Shown: positions 1 to 7,020, counted from the stretch's first letter. The stretch is DNA of 22,409 nucleotides from an uncultured Caulobacteraceae bacterium (GCA_937967425.1 CALBST010000245.1:1-22409); one strand, 5' to 3'. The notes: a model not told the origin generated them from the letters alone. Program-made: numbers and translations.

Positions 1-2
1 CC

Positions 3-131
3 GAGCGCTCGCTCTCGCACATGGCGCTCTGCCGCAAACGCTACGGTCAGCCGACACCAGAGATGGATCGCTTGGCCGCGGGCTTGCCTGCGCTTTACAC
101 GCCGCTGGATCAGCGCAGCGCGCAGCGTTAG
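3..131 (+). CDS. C-terminal fragment of an unidentified protein (left edge)
   Basis: An open frame runs from the window edge to a TAG at 129-131 and encodes the last 42 residues of a protein (starts ERSLSHMALC, ends TPLDQRSAQR). No family is recognised from this fragment. It reads plausibly as coding: the composition is mixed, it carries YGQPTPEMD and LPALYTPLD segments, and there is no stop. Its stop codon overlaps the stop codon of the convergent glycosyltransferase gene (TTAG at 128-131), which supports a real gene end here. The gene begins outside the window, so length and function cannot be judged. Confidence 0.45.
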   Translation, partial: ERSLSHMALCRKRYGQPTPEMDRLAAGLPALYTPLDQRSAQR

Positions 132-793
132 CGCTTGGCTAGCTCCACGGGATCGGCGCCCAGAAAGTAGCGCGCCATCATGCTTACGTTCGCTGCCGGA
201 CTGGCGCGATGGCGATATTTTTCGGCGCTCGTCACCGCTTCAGTTTCCAGAAACACCAGCCGCTTGCCGCCGATACGGCGGACGAGGTCGATATCTTCGT
301 GCGGCACATCGCGGTAGCCGCTGAGCCCGTCATAGAGGAAGCGCGAGATCAGCAGCCCTTGATCGCCATGCGGCAGCTTCATCACCTGCGCGCGCAGCCG
401 CGCCCAGAACAGCGCGCCCCTCGCTGATTTGTCGTCGAACGCGAGCTTGAACGTCGCCGCCCGTTTGCGTGCTTCGTTAAACTGCAGGAAGAGCTGCACC
501 TCGTCGGTCCAGCCGGGCGCCAGGGCCGTTTGCGGATAGAGAACAAGAAGCCACTTGCCCTTGGCGCGCGCGATGCCGTTAAGCAATTGCTTGGCGCGCC
601 CCGGTTCGCCTGAGATCAACGTGCATCCGGCGGCATCGGCGATCTCCAGCGTTTCATCACGCGAACCGCCATCGCTGACGATCACCTCGCGAATGAGCCC
701 CTCGTGCATCCCGTCAACCAAAGGCGCGAGCGCACGCGGCAGATGCCGCGCGCTGTCGAGCGTAGGGATGATCACCGAAATGGGCGCAGCCAT
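128..793 (-). CDS. Glycosyltransferase family 2-like protein (TIGR04283-like)
   Basis: About 221 residues with a GT-A nucleotide-sugar fold signature. The N-terminal strand reads PISVIIPTLDSARHLPRAL, followed by VSDGGSRDET and a GRAKQLLNGIARAKGKW segment. The C-terminal half contains GDQGLLISRFLYDGLSGY and VPHEDIDLVRRI, the pattern seen in the TIGR04283 group of small soluble glycosyltransferases. Oddly, the place where that group usually has a HADT-type acidic motif here reads LYPQT, so metal or sugar binding may be altered. The ATG at 793 is preferred because the conserved core follows at once; a GTG at 805 would add four residues. No clear Shine-Dalgarno precedes either. It lies 74 bp behind the large TPR gene on the same strand, at the end of the fliL-fliM block. 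The acceptor is unknown, and flagellin or cell-envelope glycan would both be guesses. Confidence 0.75.
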   Translation of the reverse strand: MAAPISVIIPTLDSARHLPRALAPLVDGMHEGLIREVIVSDGGSRDETLEIADAAGCTLISGEPGRAKQLLNGIARAKGKWLLVLYPQTALAPGWTDEVQLFLQFNEARKRAATFKLAFDDKSARGALFWARLRAQVMKLPHGDQGLLISRFLYDGLSGYRDVPHEDIDLVRRIGGKRLVFLETEAVTSAEKYRHRASPAANVSMMARYFLGADPVELAKR

Positions 794-867
794 ACGCACA
801 ATCACGCCAAGCGCCGCGCGTCTTGTAAAGCGGAAACAACGGCGGCGCGGTTCCTGGCGCGCTAACC

Positions 868-3800
868 TTAAGCGCCGGCCTCTTCTCGACTGATCGGCGC
901 GGGCAAGGCCGCTTGCGGCTGCGGTGCGGGCGGCGGGACATTGGGCGGCGCGGCCGGCGTGTTGGCGGCCGCCGTTTGCGACGCCTGCTCAGTCATGCGC
1001 GTGCGCAGACGGTCGATAAAGCGGCCCAGCAAATCCGTTCGCGCTACTGCGCGCGCCACATCGCGGATCGCCGCACCATCGGCGGTGATGCCGGCTGCCA
1101 CGATTTCGAACGCGTCGGCGTCCGGCGTGTTGGCCATATCGCCCGCATAATCGCGATAGAGCGCGCGCACGCCCGCCTCATCACCGGCGAGCGTCAATGC
1201 CACTGCAGCGCGAAGCACGATTTGGCGGCCATGCTCATCGAGTGGTTGCGCGCGATTACGCGCGCCGAGCAATGTACGCAATTCAGCGGCGGCGCGCTGC
1301 CAGTCGCGCGCACGCCATGCCGCCTCCGCGCGGACGCGCTGTGCATCCTCGCTGCGGTCGCGCTCCACAAGCTCGGCGGCGGCCTCAAGGCGCCCAAGAT
1401 CGAGCAAGGCCCGCGCCTCAAGGATGCGTCGGTCCGCCAACAGCGTTTGCGGCATGTTCGGCTGACGCGAACCAGCGAGGGCGACGAGCGCGCGGTCGGG
1501 CTTGTGATCCATAAGATAGATCGCCGCGAGATCAGCAGCGACTTGCGCCCTGCCCATACCCTGCAAGCGTTCATCCACTTGGTGCTGCAGCAGCTGCGCC
1601 GCCTGCTCCAAGAGATCGACGTGAACCAGCCGCCCCGCGAGCAGACGCACGATCCGGTCGCCGTTGGGGCCGACGGGCGTCAGATCGCTGAACTCATAGA
1701 ACAGCCCGAGCGCCTGGATAGGCTCAATCTGATCCGCTTCGCCATCGAGGAAGAGACGCTCGAACAGCGTCGACATGTCGGCGCGCAGATGGCGCGCGGC
1801 TGGGTCGGTCGGAAAGCGATCGGCGGCGATGCGCATGGTCGCCAGCGCTTCGCGCCAGCGGCCGAGTTCTGAATAGGTGTCGCCCAGCATGCCGACAATG
1901 GTGAGCTCGGTTGAATTGCCCCGCCAACGGAAGCGCAACGCTTCCAGCGGTTCAACGGCATCGACGGCGCGCATGGCGCCGGTGGAGCGGCGAATGCGGA
2001 TTGCCTCGACTTGCGCGCGGACGGCGGTTTCTTCGTCATGAACCCGCGCCAGTTCGTCCATCATGGTCAGCGCGCGCGCGGTATCGCCACGCGCCGCGAC
2101 GACCCGCGCCTCGATCAAGCGCGCTTGCAGACGCAAGGCTTGGTCCGGCGCTTGCGCCATAGCCGCGCGCGCGGCTGCTTCCGCGGCGGCAAAATCGTTC
2201 AGTTGGATCGCCGCCTCCGCGAGCGCCGCCTGAAAACGCGCGCGCCAGGCGGGCGGATGTTCTTCAAGACCGCCAGCGCCACGCTCCAATTCGCGGCGGG
2301 CTTCGGCCCATTCCTGCTGCTGCGCGGCGGCGTAACCGCGCCAAAGCGCGGCGGAAGGATTGTTCAAGAGCGCCGACGCCGTGAGATCGGCTTGCGCGGC
2401 ATGGACCCGCCCCATCATCACGTTGGCGGCGCCGCGCAACAACCGATACTCAGGATCGATCTCGACCAACTCGCCCTGATTGATCGAGACGATGCGCAGC
2501 GCGCCGAGAGCTTCGGCGGCGAATTCGTTCTCCAGCAGATAGCGCGCCAACGCCATGCGCGCTTCGACCGGCGCGCCTTCGCGCACGCCTTCATCCGCGG
2601 CGCGGCGCATGAGTTCGTCGATGCGCTCGCGCACGTCCACCAGATTGCGCGCCGCCTCGGCGTGCATCGGCGCACCGCCGAGATCGCCTGCCATCATGGC
2701 GGCGCTCACTTCAGCGGCAAGCTGCGATTGTTCAGTCGCAGCCGTAATCAGGCCGGCGCCGCGCGAGACCGTGAGCGTGCCGCCTTCATAGGTGGCGCTG
2801 ACATCGTCCGCGCGAGGTTCAATTACGGCGCCATGGGCAGTGGGCAGAATGGCCGCTTCCATTGTGGCGCGGCGGGTCACGACGCCGCGCGCCGGCCCGC
2901 CCAGCATGGCGACCGCGATTCGATCACCGATCTCCGGATCGTTGATCCAACGCACGACGCCTTCGCGGCCGAACGCGACCGTCATTCGTCCCTGGCCTTC
3001 GGCGTTGACTTCACGCGTCAGTTGCGCGGCCGCCGGCGCCGTGGCGCGCGCCGCAAGCGTGAATGTCCACGAATTGTCATCCGCGCTGGCGGACACCTGG
3101 ATGTCCGGCGCCGCTGGGATGCGCAGGCCGATCACACCCTGCCCCTGCACAACCTGCACGTCTTGGTGACGGCGGCCCACTCGGCTCACGCCGCTAAGAT
3201 CAATGCGGCCGGTTGCATCGAAGACAAGCCAGATCGCTTCGCCGCGCCGGAACGCGGCGGCGCGCGCCGCGCCAGGCCACGTCACCGTCACACGCGTATC
3301 GTTAGCGCCTTCAACGATCTGCACGCGGCCGGTTCCGCTGACAGGCGGGCGCGCGGGGGCCGGCGCATTCGAGTGTTCGCCGGCGGCTGTTGTTTGCTCA
3401 ACCCCGCCCTCCGGCGGCAAGAGATCGATGACAACGCGATCGCCATCAACGAAGTGACGCTGACGCACGCCAGCTTCGAGCGTGAGTTGTAAGCGCACCG
3501 GCGCACCGGCGGCGCTAACCCGGCGGATTTCGCGCACCAGACGCGGCGGCGCCGCGCGCAGTTCCGCGATGTCGATATCGGCCGCACGCGAAAAGCGAAG
3601 ATCGAGACGATTGCCCTGCAACAGCGGCGTCACGGTCGTCGGTCCGGCGAAGCGGAAGGCAAGCCGCGTGTAATCCGGTTGCGCGCCAACGCTGACTGTT
3701 GCGTCCGGAATCGACGACATGCGCTGCGGTGGCGGCGGCGGCGGTGGTGGCGGCGGCGCAGGCGGCGCGGCCGGTGGAGGTGGCGGCGCAGGCGGCGGCG

Positions 3801-4056
3801 GGGGCGGCGACGGCGGCGCTGTCAGCGCGAGGTCGATGCTGCTTGGCAGCGGACCTGACGGTCCACGCAGGTCGGGGGAAGGCTCGGCCGGCGCCGTTGC
3901 CTCAGCCGCGGGCGGCGGAGCGGGCGGCGCGGTTTGCGTTTCCGTTGGCGCGTTCTCTTGCGCCTGCGGCGTGAGCTGCAGGGGCTGCGCCGCCGCCGGC
4001 GGCACGGCGATCATGGCGGCAGCCGCGATCGCTAACGGAGAGCGCAAGGACTTCAT
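868..4056 (-). CDS. Large secreted AMIN-like / tetratricopeptide-repeat protein of the flagellar cluster
   Basis: A 1062-residue protein. Residues 1-23 form a Sec signal peptide (MKSLRSPLAI, hydrophobic Ala-rich core, AAAQ cleavage). A Pro/Ala-rich linker follows, with an almost pure polyproline stretch at about 81-110. Residues about 118-215 look like an AMIN-type beta domain (VSVGAQPDYTRLAFRF, RLDLRFSRA, RVVIDLLPP), and a second related beta segment lies at about 240-340. From about 470 to 950 the protein is helical with Ala-rich, A/L-W/Y-patterned repeats typical of TPR (for example NPSAALWRGYAAAQQQEWAEA and LGRWREALATMRIAADRFP). The tail is Pro-rich again. It should act in the periplasm or at the outer membrane. 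It follows a MotE-family gene with a 46-bp gap. In Sinorhizobium, MotE is a chaperone for the periplasmic motor protein MotC, so a motor-associated role is an inference here. The gap before the ATG has no convincing ribosome site but holds two CtrA-like boxes. Confidence 0.8.
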   Translation of the reverse strand: MKSLRSPLAIAAAAMIAVPPAAAQPLQLTPQAQENAPTETQTAPPAPPPAAEATAPAEPSPDLRGPSGPLPSSIDLALTAPPSPPPPPPAPPPPPAAPPAPPPPPPPPPPQRMSSIPDATVSVGAQPDYTRLAFRFAGPTTVTPLLQGNRLDLRFSRAADIDIAELRAAPPRLVREIRRVSAAGAPVRLQLTLEAGVRQRHFVDGDRVVIDLLPPEGGVEQTTAAGEHSNAPAPARPPVSGTGRVQIVEGANDTRVTVTWPGAARAAAFRRGEAIWLVFDATGRIDLSGVSRVGRRHQDVQVVQGQGVIGLRIPAAPDIQVSASADDNSWTFTLAARATAPAAAQLTREVNAEGQGRMTVAFGREGVVRWINDPEIGDRIAVAMLGGPARGVVTRRATMEAAILPTAHGAVIEPRADDVSATYEGGTLTVSRGAGLITAATEQSQLAAEVSAAMMAGDLGGAPMHAEAARNLVDVRERIDELMRRAADEGVREGAPVEARMALARYLLENEFAAEALGALRIVSINQGELVEIDPEYRLLRGAANVMMGRVHAAQADLTASALLNNPSAALWRGYAAAQQQEWAEARRELERGAGGLEEHPPAWRARFQAALAEAAIQLNDFAAAEAAARAAMAQAPDQALRLQARLIEARVVAARGDTARALTMMDELARVHDEETAVRAQVEAIRIRRSTGAMRAVDAVEPLEALRFRWRGNSTELTIVGMLGDTYSELGRWREALATMRIAADRFPTDPAARHLRADMSTLFERLFLDGEADQIEPIQALGLFYEFSDLTPVGPNGDRIVRLLAGRLVHVDLLEQAAQLLQHQVDERLQGMGRAQVAADLAAIYLMDHKPDRALVALAGSRQPNMPQTLLADRRILEARALLDLGRLEAAAELVERDRSEDAQRVRAEAAWRARDWQRAAAELRTLLGARNRAQPLDEHGRQIVLRAAVALTLAGDEAGVRALYRDYAGDMANTPDADAFEIVAAGITADGAAIRDVARAVARTDLLGRFIDRLRTRMTEQASQTAAANTPAAPPNVPPPAPQPQAALPAPISREEAGA
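3727..3811. repeat. GGC/GGT-rich low-complexity tract encoding polyproline
   Basis: This is a run of GGC, GGT and GGA triplets on the plus strand, read as CCG/CCA/CCT proline codons with a few alanines on the minus strand inside the TPR protein. The codons vary, so it is a protein-level low-complexity linker and not a pure DNA microsatellite. Consecutive prolines of this length would be expected to need EF-P for translation. A slip of one or two bases would shift the frame of the whole downstream protein. Confidence 0.8.
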
Positions 4057-4059
4057 GCG

Positions 4060-4074
4060 TTAAGCGTGCTTTAA
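4060..4074. promoter_or_regulatory. CtrA-like box (TTAA-N7-TTAA) just upstream of the TPR gene
   Basis: TTAA at 4060-4063 and TTAA at 4071-4074 are separated by exactly seven bases, matching the full CtrA recognition pattern of Caulobacter-type alphaproteobacteria. It ends only four bases before the ATG of the TPR gene at 4056. It is therefore too close to serve as a -35 box for that start, and would act by repression, or as the proximal site of a pair with the box at 4091-4105. Confidence 0.4.
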
Positions 4075-4090
4075 TTCTCTCCGCTCGCGG

Positions 4091-4105
4091 TTAAGCGCTG
4101 GTTTA
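4091..4105. promoter_or_regulatory. Second, weaker CtrA-like box (TTAA-N7-TTTA)
   Basis: TTAA at 4091-4094, seven bases, then TTTA at 4102-4105. One base is off the consensus, and it overlaps the stop codon of the MotE-type gene. If it marked a -35 region, the transcript would start around 4060-4065, giving the TPR gene a very short leader. This would provide a promoter internal to the fliL-fliM operon. Confidence 0.3.
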
Positions 4106-4810
4106 GGGAGCAGCCGCCGGCGCATCGCCACGCGCGCGTTCGAGCAAGCTGCCGCCGCTCGTCGGCGGGCGCGCACGATCGGCCAACATGCGCGTCAACG
4201 CACGGGCCCGGTCTGGATTCATCCGGCCCATCACCTCGGCCAGGTTCGCTTGGCGCATACGGCTTGCGACCTGCACCAGAACATCGTCTTCCAGGCCGTC
4301 AAATACCGCTGCCGCGTCTTTGGCGCGCATGCGCTGATAAACATCGACAAGGCTGGCCAAACGTTGCTCTTGAGACTCATCGAGCTGCCCGAGCAGATCG
4401 TTCACATGCGTTTCCAACGCGCGCAGCTCCGCCAGACGTTCGCTTAGGCGCTGTTCGGCGGCGAGCATCAGGCCGTCTTGCGTTTCCAGCGCCTCGCCAC
4501 GCGCATCGAGTTCGGCGCGGCGCGTGCCCAGCGCCTGCAGCACCTGCACTTCCGCCTGACTTAGGCCAGCCATCTCCGCGAACGACGGCGCGGTGCACTG
4601 CGCGGTGTTCGCGAGCGGCGCGCTGGCTTCCTCGCCGTGCCCTGCAGCGTCTGCCGCGGGCTGATCGTGGCCGGCTTCGGCGACCGTTTCAGCGACACTC
4701 TCCGCCATCGCCACAGCCTTGAGGCCGAGCACGGCGGCGACGGTCACCATCACCGCCGGCATCAGGCGAACCGATGAGCCCTTTTTCGCGGGTTGTGCTT
4801 GCTTGGTCAT
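4103..4810 (-). CDS. motE: MotE-family flagellar protein (MgtE N-domain-like)
   Basis: 235 residues. A basic N-terminus is followed by one hydrophobic segment (about residues 14-36) that would act as a signal anchor or signal peptide. An Ala/Glu-rich linker comes next, then a long coiled coil (about 95-150, rich in RRAELDARGEAL and LSERLAELRALE heptads). A C-terminal MgtE-N-like helical domain at about 160-215 contains AKDAAAVFDGLEDDVLVQVA and MNPDRARALTRML. This is the architecture of MotE-type proteins found in alphaproteobacterial flagellar clusters. In Sinorhizobium, MotE is a periplasmic chaperone that stabilises MotC. The ATG overlaps the previous gene's stop codon as ATGA (4807-4810), indicating translational coupling. 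The partner is probably the large secreted TPR protein immediately downstream, which is inference. Confidence 0.75.
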   Translation of the reverse strand: MTKQAQPAKKGSSVRLMPAVMVTVAAVLGLKAVAMAESVAETVAEAGHDQPAADAAGHGEEASAPLANTAQCTAPSFAEMAGLSQAEVQVLQALGTRRAELDARGEALETQDGLMLAAEQRLSERLAELRALETHVNDLLGQLDESQEQRLASLVDVYQRMRAKDAAAVFDGLEDDVLVQVASRMRQANLAEVMGRMNPDRARALTRMLADRARPPTSGGSLLERARGDAPAAAP

Positions 4811-5130
4811 CCTACCCTGCCTCGGACTGCGCCAACATCGGCGGATGAGCGCATGCGCCCGGCGCCGAGCCCCAAACGGTCCGCCGTCGCGCGCGCATCA
4901 TTGATCCGCGCTTGCAGATCGCGCCCTGCGTCTTGCGCCGTGGCGCGCATGGCGCGCACGGCGGCTTCGGCTTGCGCCGTCGCTTGCGCCAACTCCGCCG
5001 CTGCGCGAAGCGCGCCGTCTTGGCCGCTGCGCAACGCCTGCAGTTTCTGATCGAGACGCCAGAAGTAGAACAGGCAGGCCGCCAACATCAACGCAAGCAC
5101 GATTTCGATGACGAGTGTGATGGGGCTCAT
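4807..5130 (-). CDS. DUF6468-type small membrane protein
   Basis: 107 residues beginning MSPITLVIEIVLALML. One N-terminal transmembrane segment (about residues 3-24, ending FYFWRLDQKL) is followed by a cytoplasmic, Ala/Gln/Arg-rich amphipathic helix (residues about 30-90) that looks like a coiled coil. It matches the small DUF6468-type proteins encoded after fliM in many alphaproteobacteria. The start is chosen because a strong ribosome site (GGAGG) sits about 7 bases upstream inside the end of fliM and because the ATG overlaps the fliM stop as ATGA. A longer frame reaching back to 5253 would lie inside fliM and is not credible. The function is unknown. Position and topology suggest a motor-associated membrane factor. 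Confidence 0.75.
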   Translation of the reverse strand: MSPITLVIEIVLALMLAACLFYFWRLDQKLQALRSGQDGALRAAAELAQATAQAEAAVRAMRATAQDAGRDLQARINDARATADRLGLGAGRMRSSADVGAVRGRVG

Positions 5131-6200
5131 TTGCCGCCTCCTAGTTTCATTACGGCCTGTTGCATGGCCGCGCTGATCGGCTTTTCGACACGCACAGCGA
5201 GACTGTGACCCATACGGCCAACGCGCCCGATGCTCAGATCGACAGCGCCGCACTTGAGCGCCACCGGCCCATCCGGCGGCGAGTCGAGCATCAGCGTGTC
5301 GCCGACTTTCAGATCGAGAATCTTCCGGAGCGGCTCTTTGTGCTCATCAAGCACGGCGCGCACTTCGAGCTTGGTCGCCCATAGTTCGCTGGCCAAGTGG
5401 CCTTCCCAGATGTTGTCGCGGCCGAACTTCTCGCCCATGAATTGCTGCAGCAGCATTTTGCGGATCGGTTCGAGCGTTGCGTAAGGCAGCAGCAGTTCAA
5501 GCTTGCCGCCACGATCTTCCATATCGATGCGCAGCTTGACGATAATCGCCGCATTCGGCGGGCGCGCGATGGCGGCGAAGCGCGGGTTGGTCTCGATGCG
5601 GTCGAGCGTGAAATCCACCTGCGTCAGCGGCGCGAAGGCTTGGCGCGCATCGTTGAGCACGACTTCGATCATGCGCGTGACAAGCGTGCGTTCGATCGTC
5701 GTGTACGGACGGCCTTCAACGCGCGTTGCAGCCGCGCCGCGCCGCCCGCCCAACAGAACGTCGACGATCGAATAGATCAGCGCGGAATCGACGGTGGCGA
5801 GGCCGAAATTATCGAGCTGCTGCGCCCGGAAGACGGCGATGATCGCCGGCAGCGGGATCGAGTTCAGATAATCGCCGAAACGCACCGAGGTGATTTGATC
5901 GAGGCTGACCTCGACGTTGTCGCTGGTGAAGTTTCGCAAACTCGTCGTCATCAACCGCACCAAGCGGTCGAAAACGATTTCAAGCATCGGCAGGCGTTCG
6001 TAGGAAACCAGCGCCGAATTGATGATCGCGCGCACGCCGGTGCGGCTGGAATTGTCTTCTTCGCCGAGACCGAAGCCCAAGAGACTGTCGATCTCATCCT
6101 GATTGAGGATGCGCTCGGAGGCTTCCGCGCCGCCGCCGTCATTGGCCGCCTCGGCTGTCGTCCATTCCTTATCTTCGGCGGAAATCGGCTCAGCGCTCAT
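5127..6200 (-). CDS. fliM: Flagellar motor switch protein FliM
   Basis: 357 residues. It is the middle ring component of the cytoplasmic C-ring and receives CheY-P to set the direction of rotation. The N-terminal CheY-binding segment is clear (LNQDEIDSLLGF, residues 32-43). The CheC-like middle domain includes VRAIINSALVSYERLPMLEIVFDRL and the conserved LLGGRRG loop that contacts FliG. The C-terminal SpoA/FliN-like domain is residues about 270-345 (LKVGDTLMLD, VALKCGAVDLSIGRVG). The length is normal for an alphaproteobacterial FliM. The ATG overlaps the fliL stop by one base (TAATG), so fliL and fliM are translated as a coupled pair. No FliN gene is visible in the window. Confidence 0.97.
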   Translation of the reverse strand: MSAEPISAEDKEWTTAEAANDGGGAEASERILNQDEIDSLLGFGLGEEDNSSRTGVRAIINSALVSYERLPMLEIVFDRLVRLMTTSLRNFTSDNVEVSLDQITSVRFGDYLNSIPLPAIIAVFRAQQLDNFGLATVDSALIYSIVDVLLGGRRGAAATRVEGRPYTTIERTLVTRMIEVVLNDARQAFAPLTQVDFTLDRIETNPRFAAIARPPNAAIIVKLRIDMEDRGGKLELLLPYATLEPIRKMLLQQFMGEKFGRDNIWEGHLASELWATKLEVRAVLDEHKEPLRKILDLKVGDTLMLDSPPDGPVALKCGAVDLSIGRVGRMGHSLAVRVEKPISAAMQQAVMKLGGGK

Positions 6201-6847
6201 TACTGCACCAGCATCTCTTCGATGAGCACGGCGTTCACTTGCATCGGCGCGATCACAAGGTTGACGCGGCGCAGCAATTCGAGCCGCAACCTGTAGGCGC
6301 CGGCGGAGCCAGCGAGGTCATCGGTGCGCAATTCGCGCAGGAAACCGTTGAACTGATCGGTGACGCGCGGGATGTGCTCGCCCAGCGCCGTCACTGTTGC
6401 GTCGTCCGGCGCTTCAAGCGTGAGCTTGAGCTTCAGATAGGCGGGACGCCCCTCCGGGCCGGTGATGTTCACAAGCATTTCCGGCAGCGTGACGAAGACG
6501 ACGTCGTCGCCATGCATGATCATGGTGCCGTTCGGGCCGGGGACGGCTTCGCCAGTGGCTTCGGCGCCATGGCCGCCCTTCGCCTTGCCGTGCCCTTCGT
6601 TGGCCTCTGCGTGCTGCTCGCCGCTCGGTTTCAACAACAAGAACGCGGCCGCGCCGCCGCCGCCAAGCACCAACACGGCAGGCAGGATGATAAAGAGAAC
6701 GAGCTTCTTGCCCGACATCTTCTTCTTGGGCGAAGCTTCGCCCTCGCCGCCTTCGCCGCCCTCACCGCCTTCCGCGGCCGGCGCGGCGCCTTCGGCTTCT
6801 TCCGCCTCTGGCTTCTCGCCCTTCTTCTTTTTGCCTTTGCCGAACAT
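6200..6847 (-). CDS. fliL: Flagellar basal body-associated protein FliL
   Basis: 215 residues with a single membrane anchor (about residues 48-72). A highly charged cytoplasmic N-tail rich in Lys, Glu, Ala and Gly precedes it. A periplasmic FliL domain follows (FVTLPEMLVNITGPEGRPAYLKLKLTLE, then PRVTDQFNGFLRELRTDDLAGSAGAYRLRLELL), which in the family forms a ring around the stator MotA/MotB and supports motor output. It is the first gene of the minus-strand block and is divergent from flgF. The upstream interval holds two separate GTTAAC/CTTAACC half-sites of the CtrA type (near 6866 and 6895) but no properly spaced full box, so class II control by CtrA is only a suggestion. The Gly-Glu rich tail (GGEGGEGGEGE) is unusual low-complexity sequence. 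Confidence 0.95.
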   Translation of the reverse strand: MFGKGKKKKGEKPEAEEAEGAAPAAEGGEGGEGGEGEASPKKKMSGKKLVLFIILPAVLVLGGGGAAAFLLLKPSGEQHAEANEGHGKAKGGHGAEATGEAVPGPNGTMIMHGDDVVFVTLPEMLVNITGPEGRPAYLKLKLTLEAPDDATVTALGEHIPRVTDQFNGFLRELRTDDLAGSAGAYRLRLELLRRVNLVIAPMQVNAVLIEEMLVQ

Positions 6848-6913
6848 GCGTGAATCGCTCGCGCGTTAACCCGCATCCTTCCTGGGCTGACGTGGTTAAG
6901 AAGCTCTCAATGA

Positions 6914-6929
6914 CCGGCAAAACTTGCCG
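6914..6929. promoter_or_regulatory. FlbD/ftr-like palindrome upstream of flgF
   Basis: CCGGCAAAACTTGCCG contains the inverted repeat CGGCAA-N3-TTGCCG. It is centred about 84 bp upstream of the -24 GG of the flgF sigma-54 promoter, a typical enhancer distance. It matches the palindrome upstream of the flagellin gene at 15 of 16 positions (compared on opposite strands). In Caulobacter, FlbD binds ftr elements of this general kind to activate late flagellar genes and repress an early one. It lies between divergent fliL and flgF and could affect both. Confidence 0.65.
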
Positions 6930-7003
6930 CCCGCCCGGCAGAAACAGGCAGGGCGTTCACCATCCCGGCAGGCGGCGAGCCCTAAAAATCAAGCAATTAA
7001 GCA

Positions 7004-7020
7004 TTGGCACGCGGCTTGCG
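7004..7020 (+). promoter_or_regulatory. Sigma-54 (-24/-12) promoter of the flgF operon
   Basis: TTGGCACGCGGCTTGCG matches the RpoN consensus TGGCACG-N4-TTGC almost exactly. The -24 GG is at 7006-7007 and the -12 GC at 7018-7019, exactly 12 bases apart. The expected transcription start, about 12 bases past the -12 element, is at about 7030-7032, right next to the flgF ATG at 7033. Together with the upstream FlbD/ftr-like palindrome this is a complete late-flagellar promoter. Confidence 0.88.

Noticed and set aside
2011..3492. Long plus-strand frame of 493 codons opposite the TPR gene
   Set aside because: It is antisense to a well-supported secreted TPR protein, is rich in Arg/His typical of shadow frames in GC-rich DNA, and shows no domain or ribosome site.
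3727..3811. CRISPR-like or tandem DNA repeat
   Set aside because: The units are degenerate triplets in one reading frame that encode a proline linker, with no regular spacer structure.
6860..6900. Full CtrA box for fliL
   Set aside because: Two TTAA half-sites are present but separated by 26 bases, so no correctly spaced box exists.
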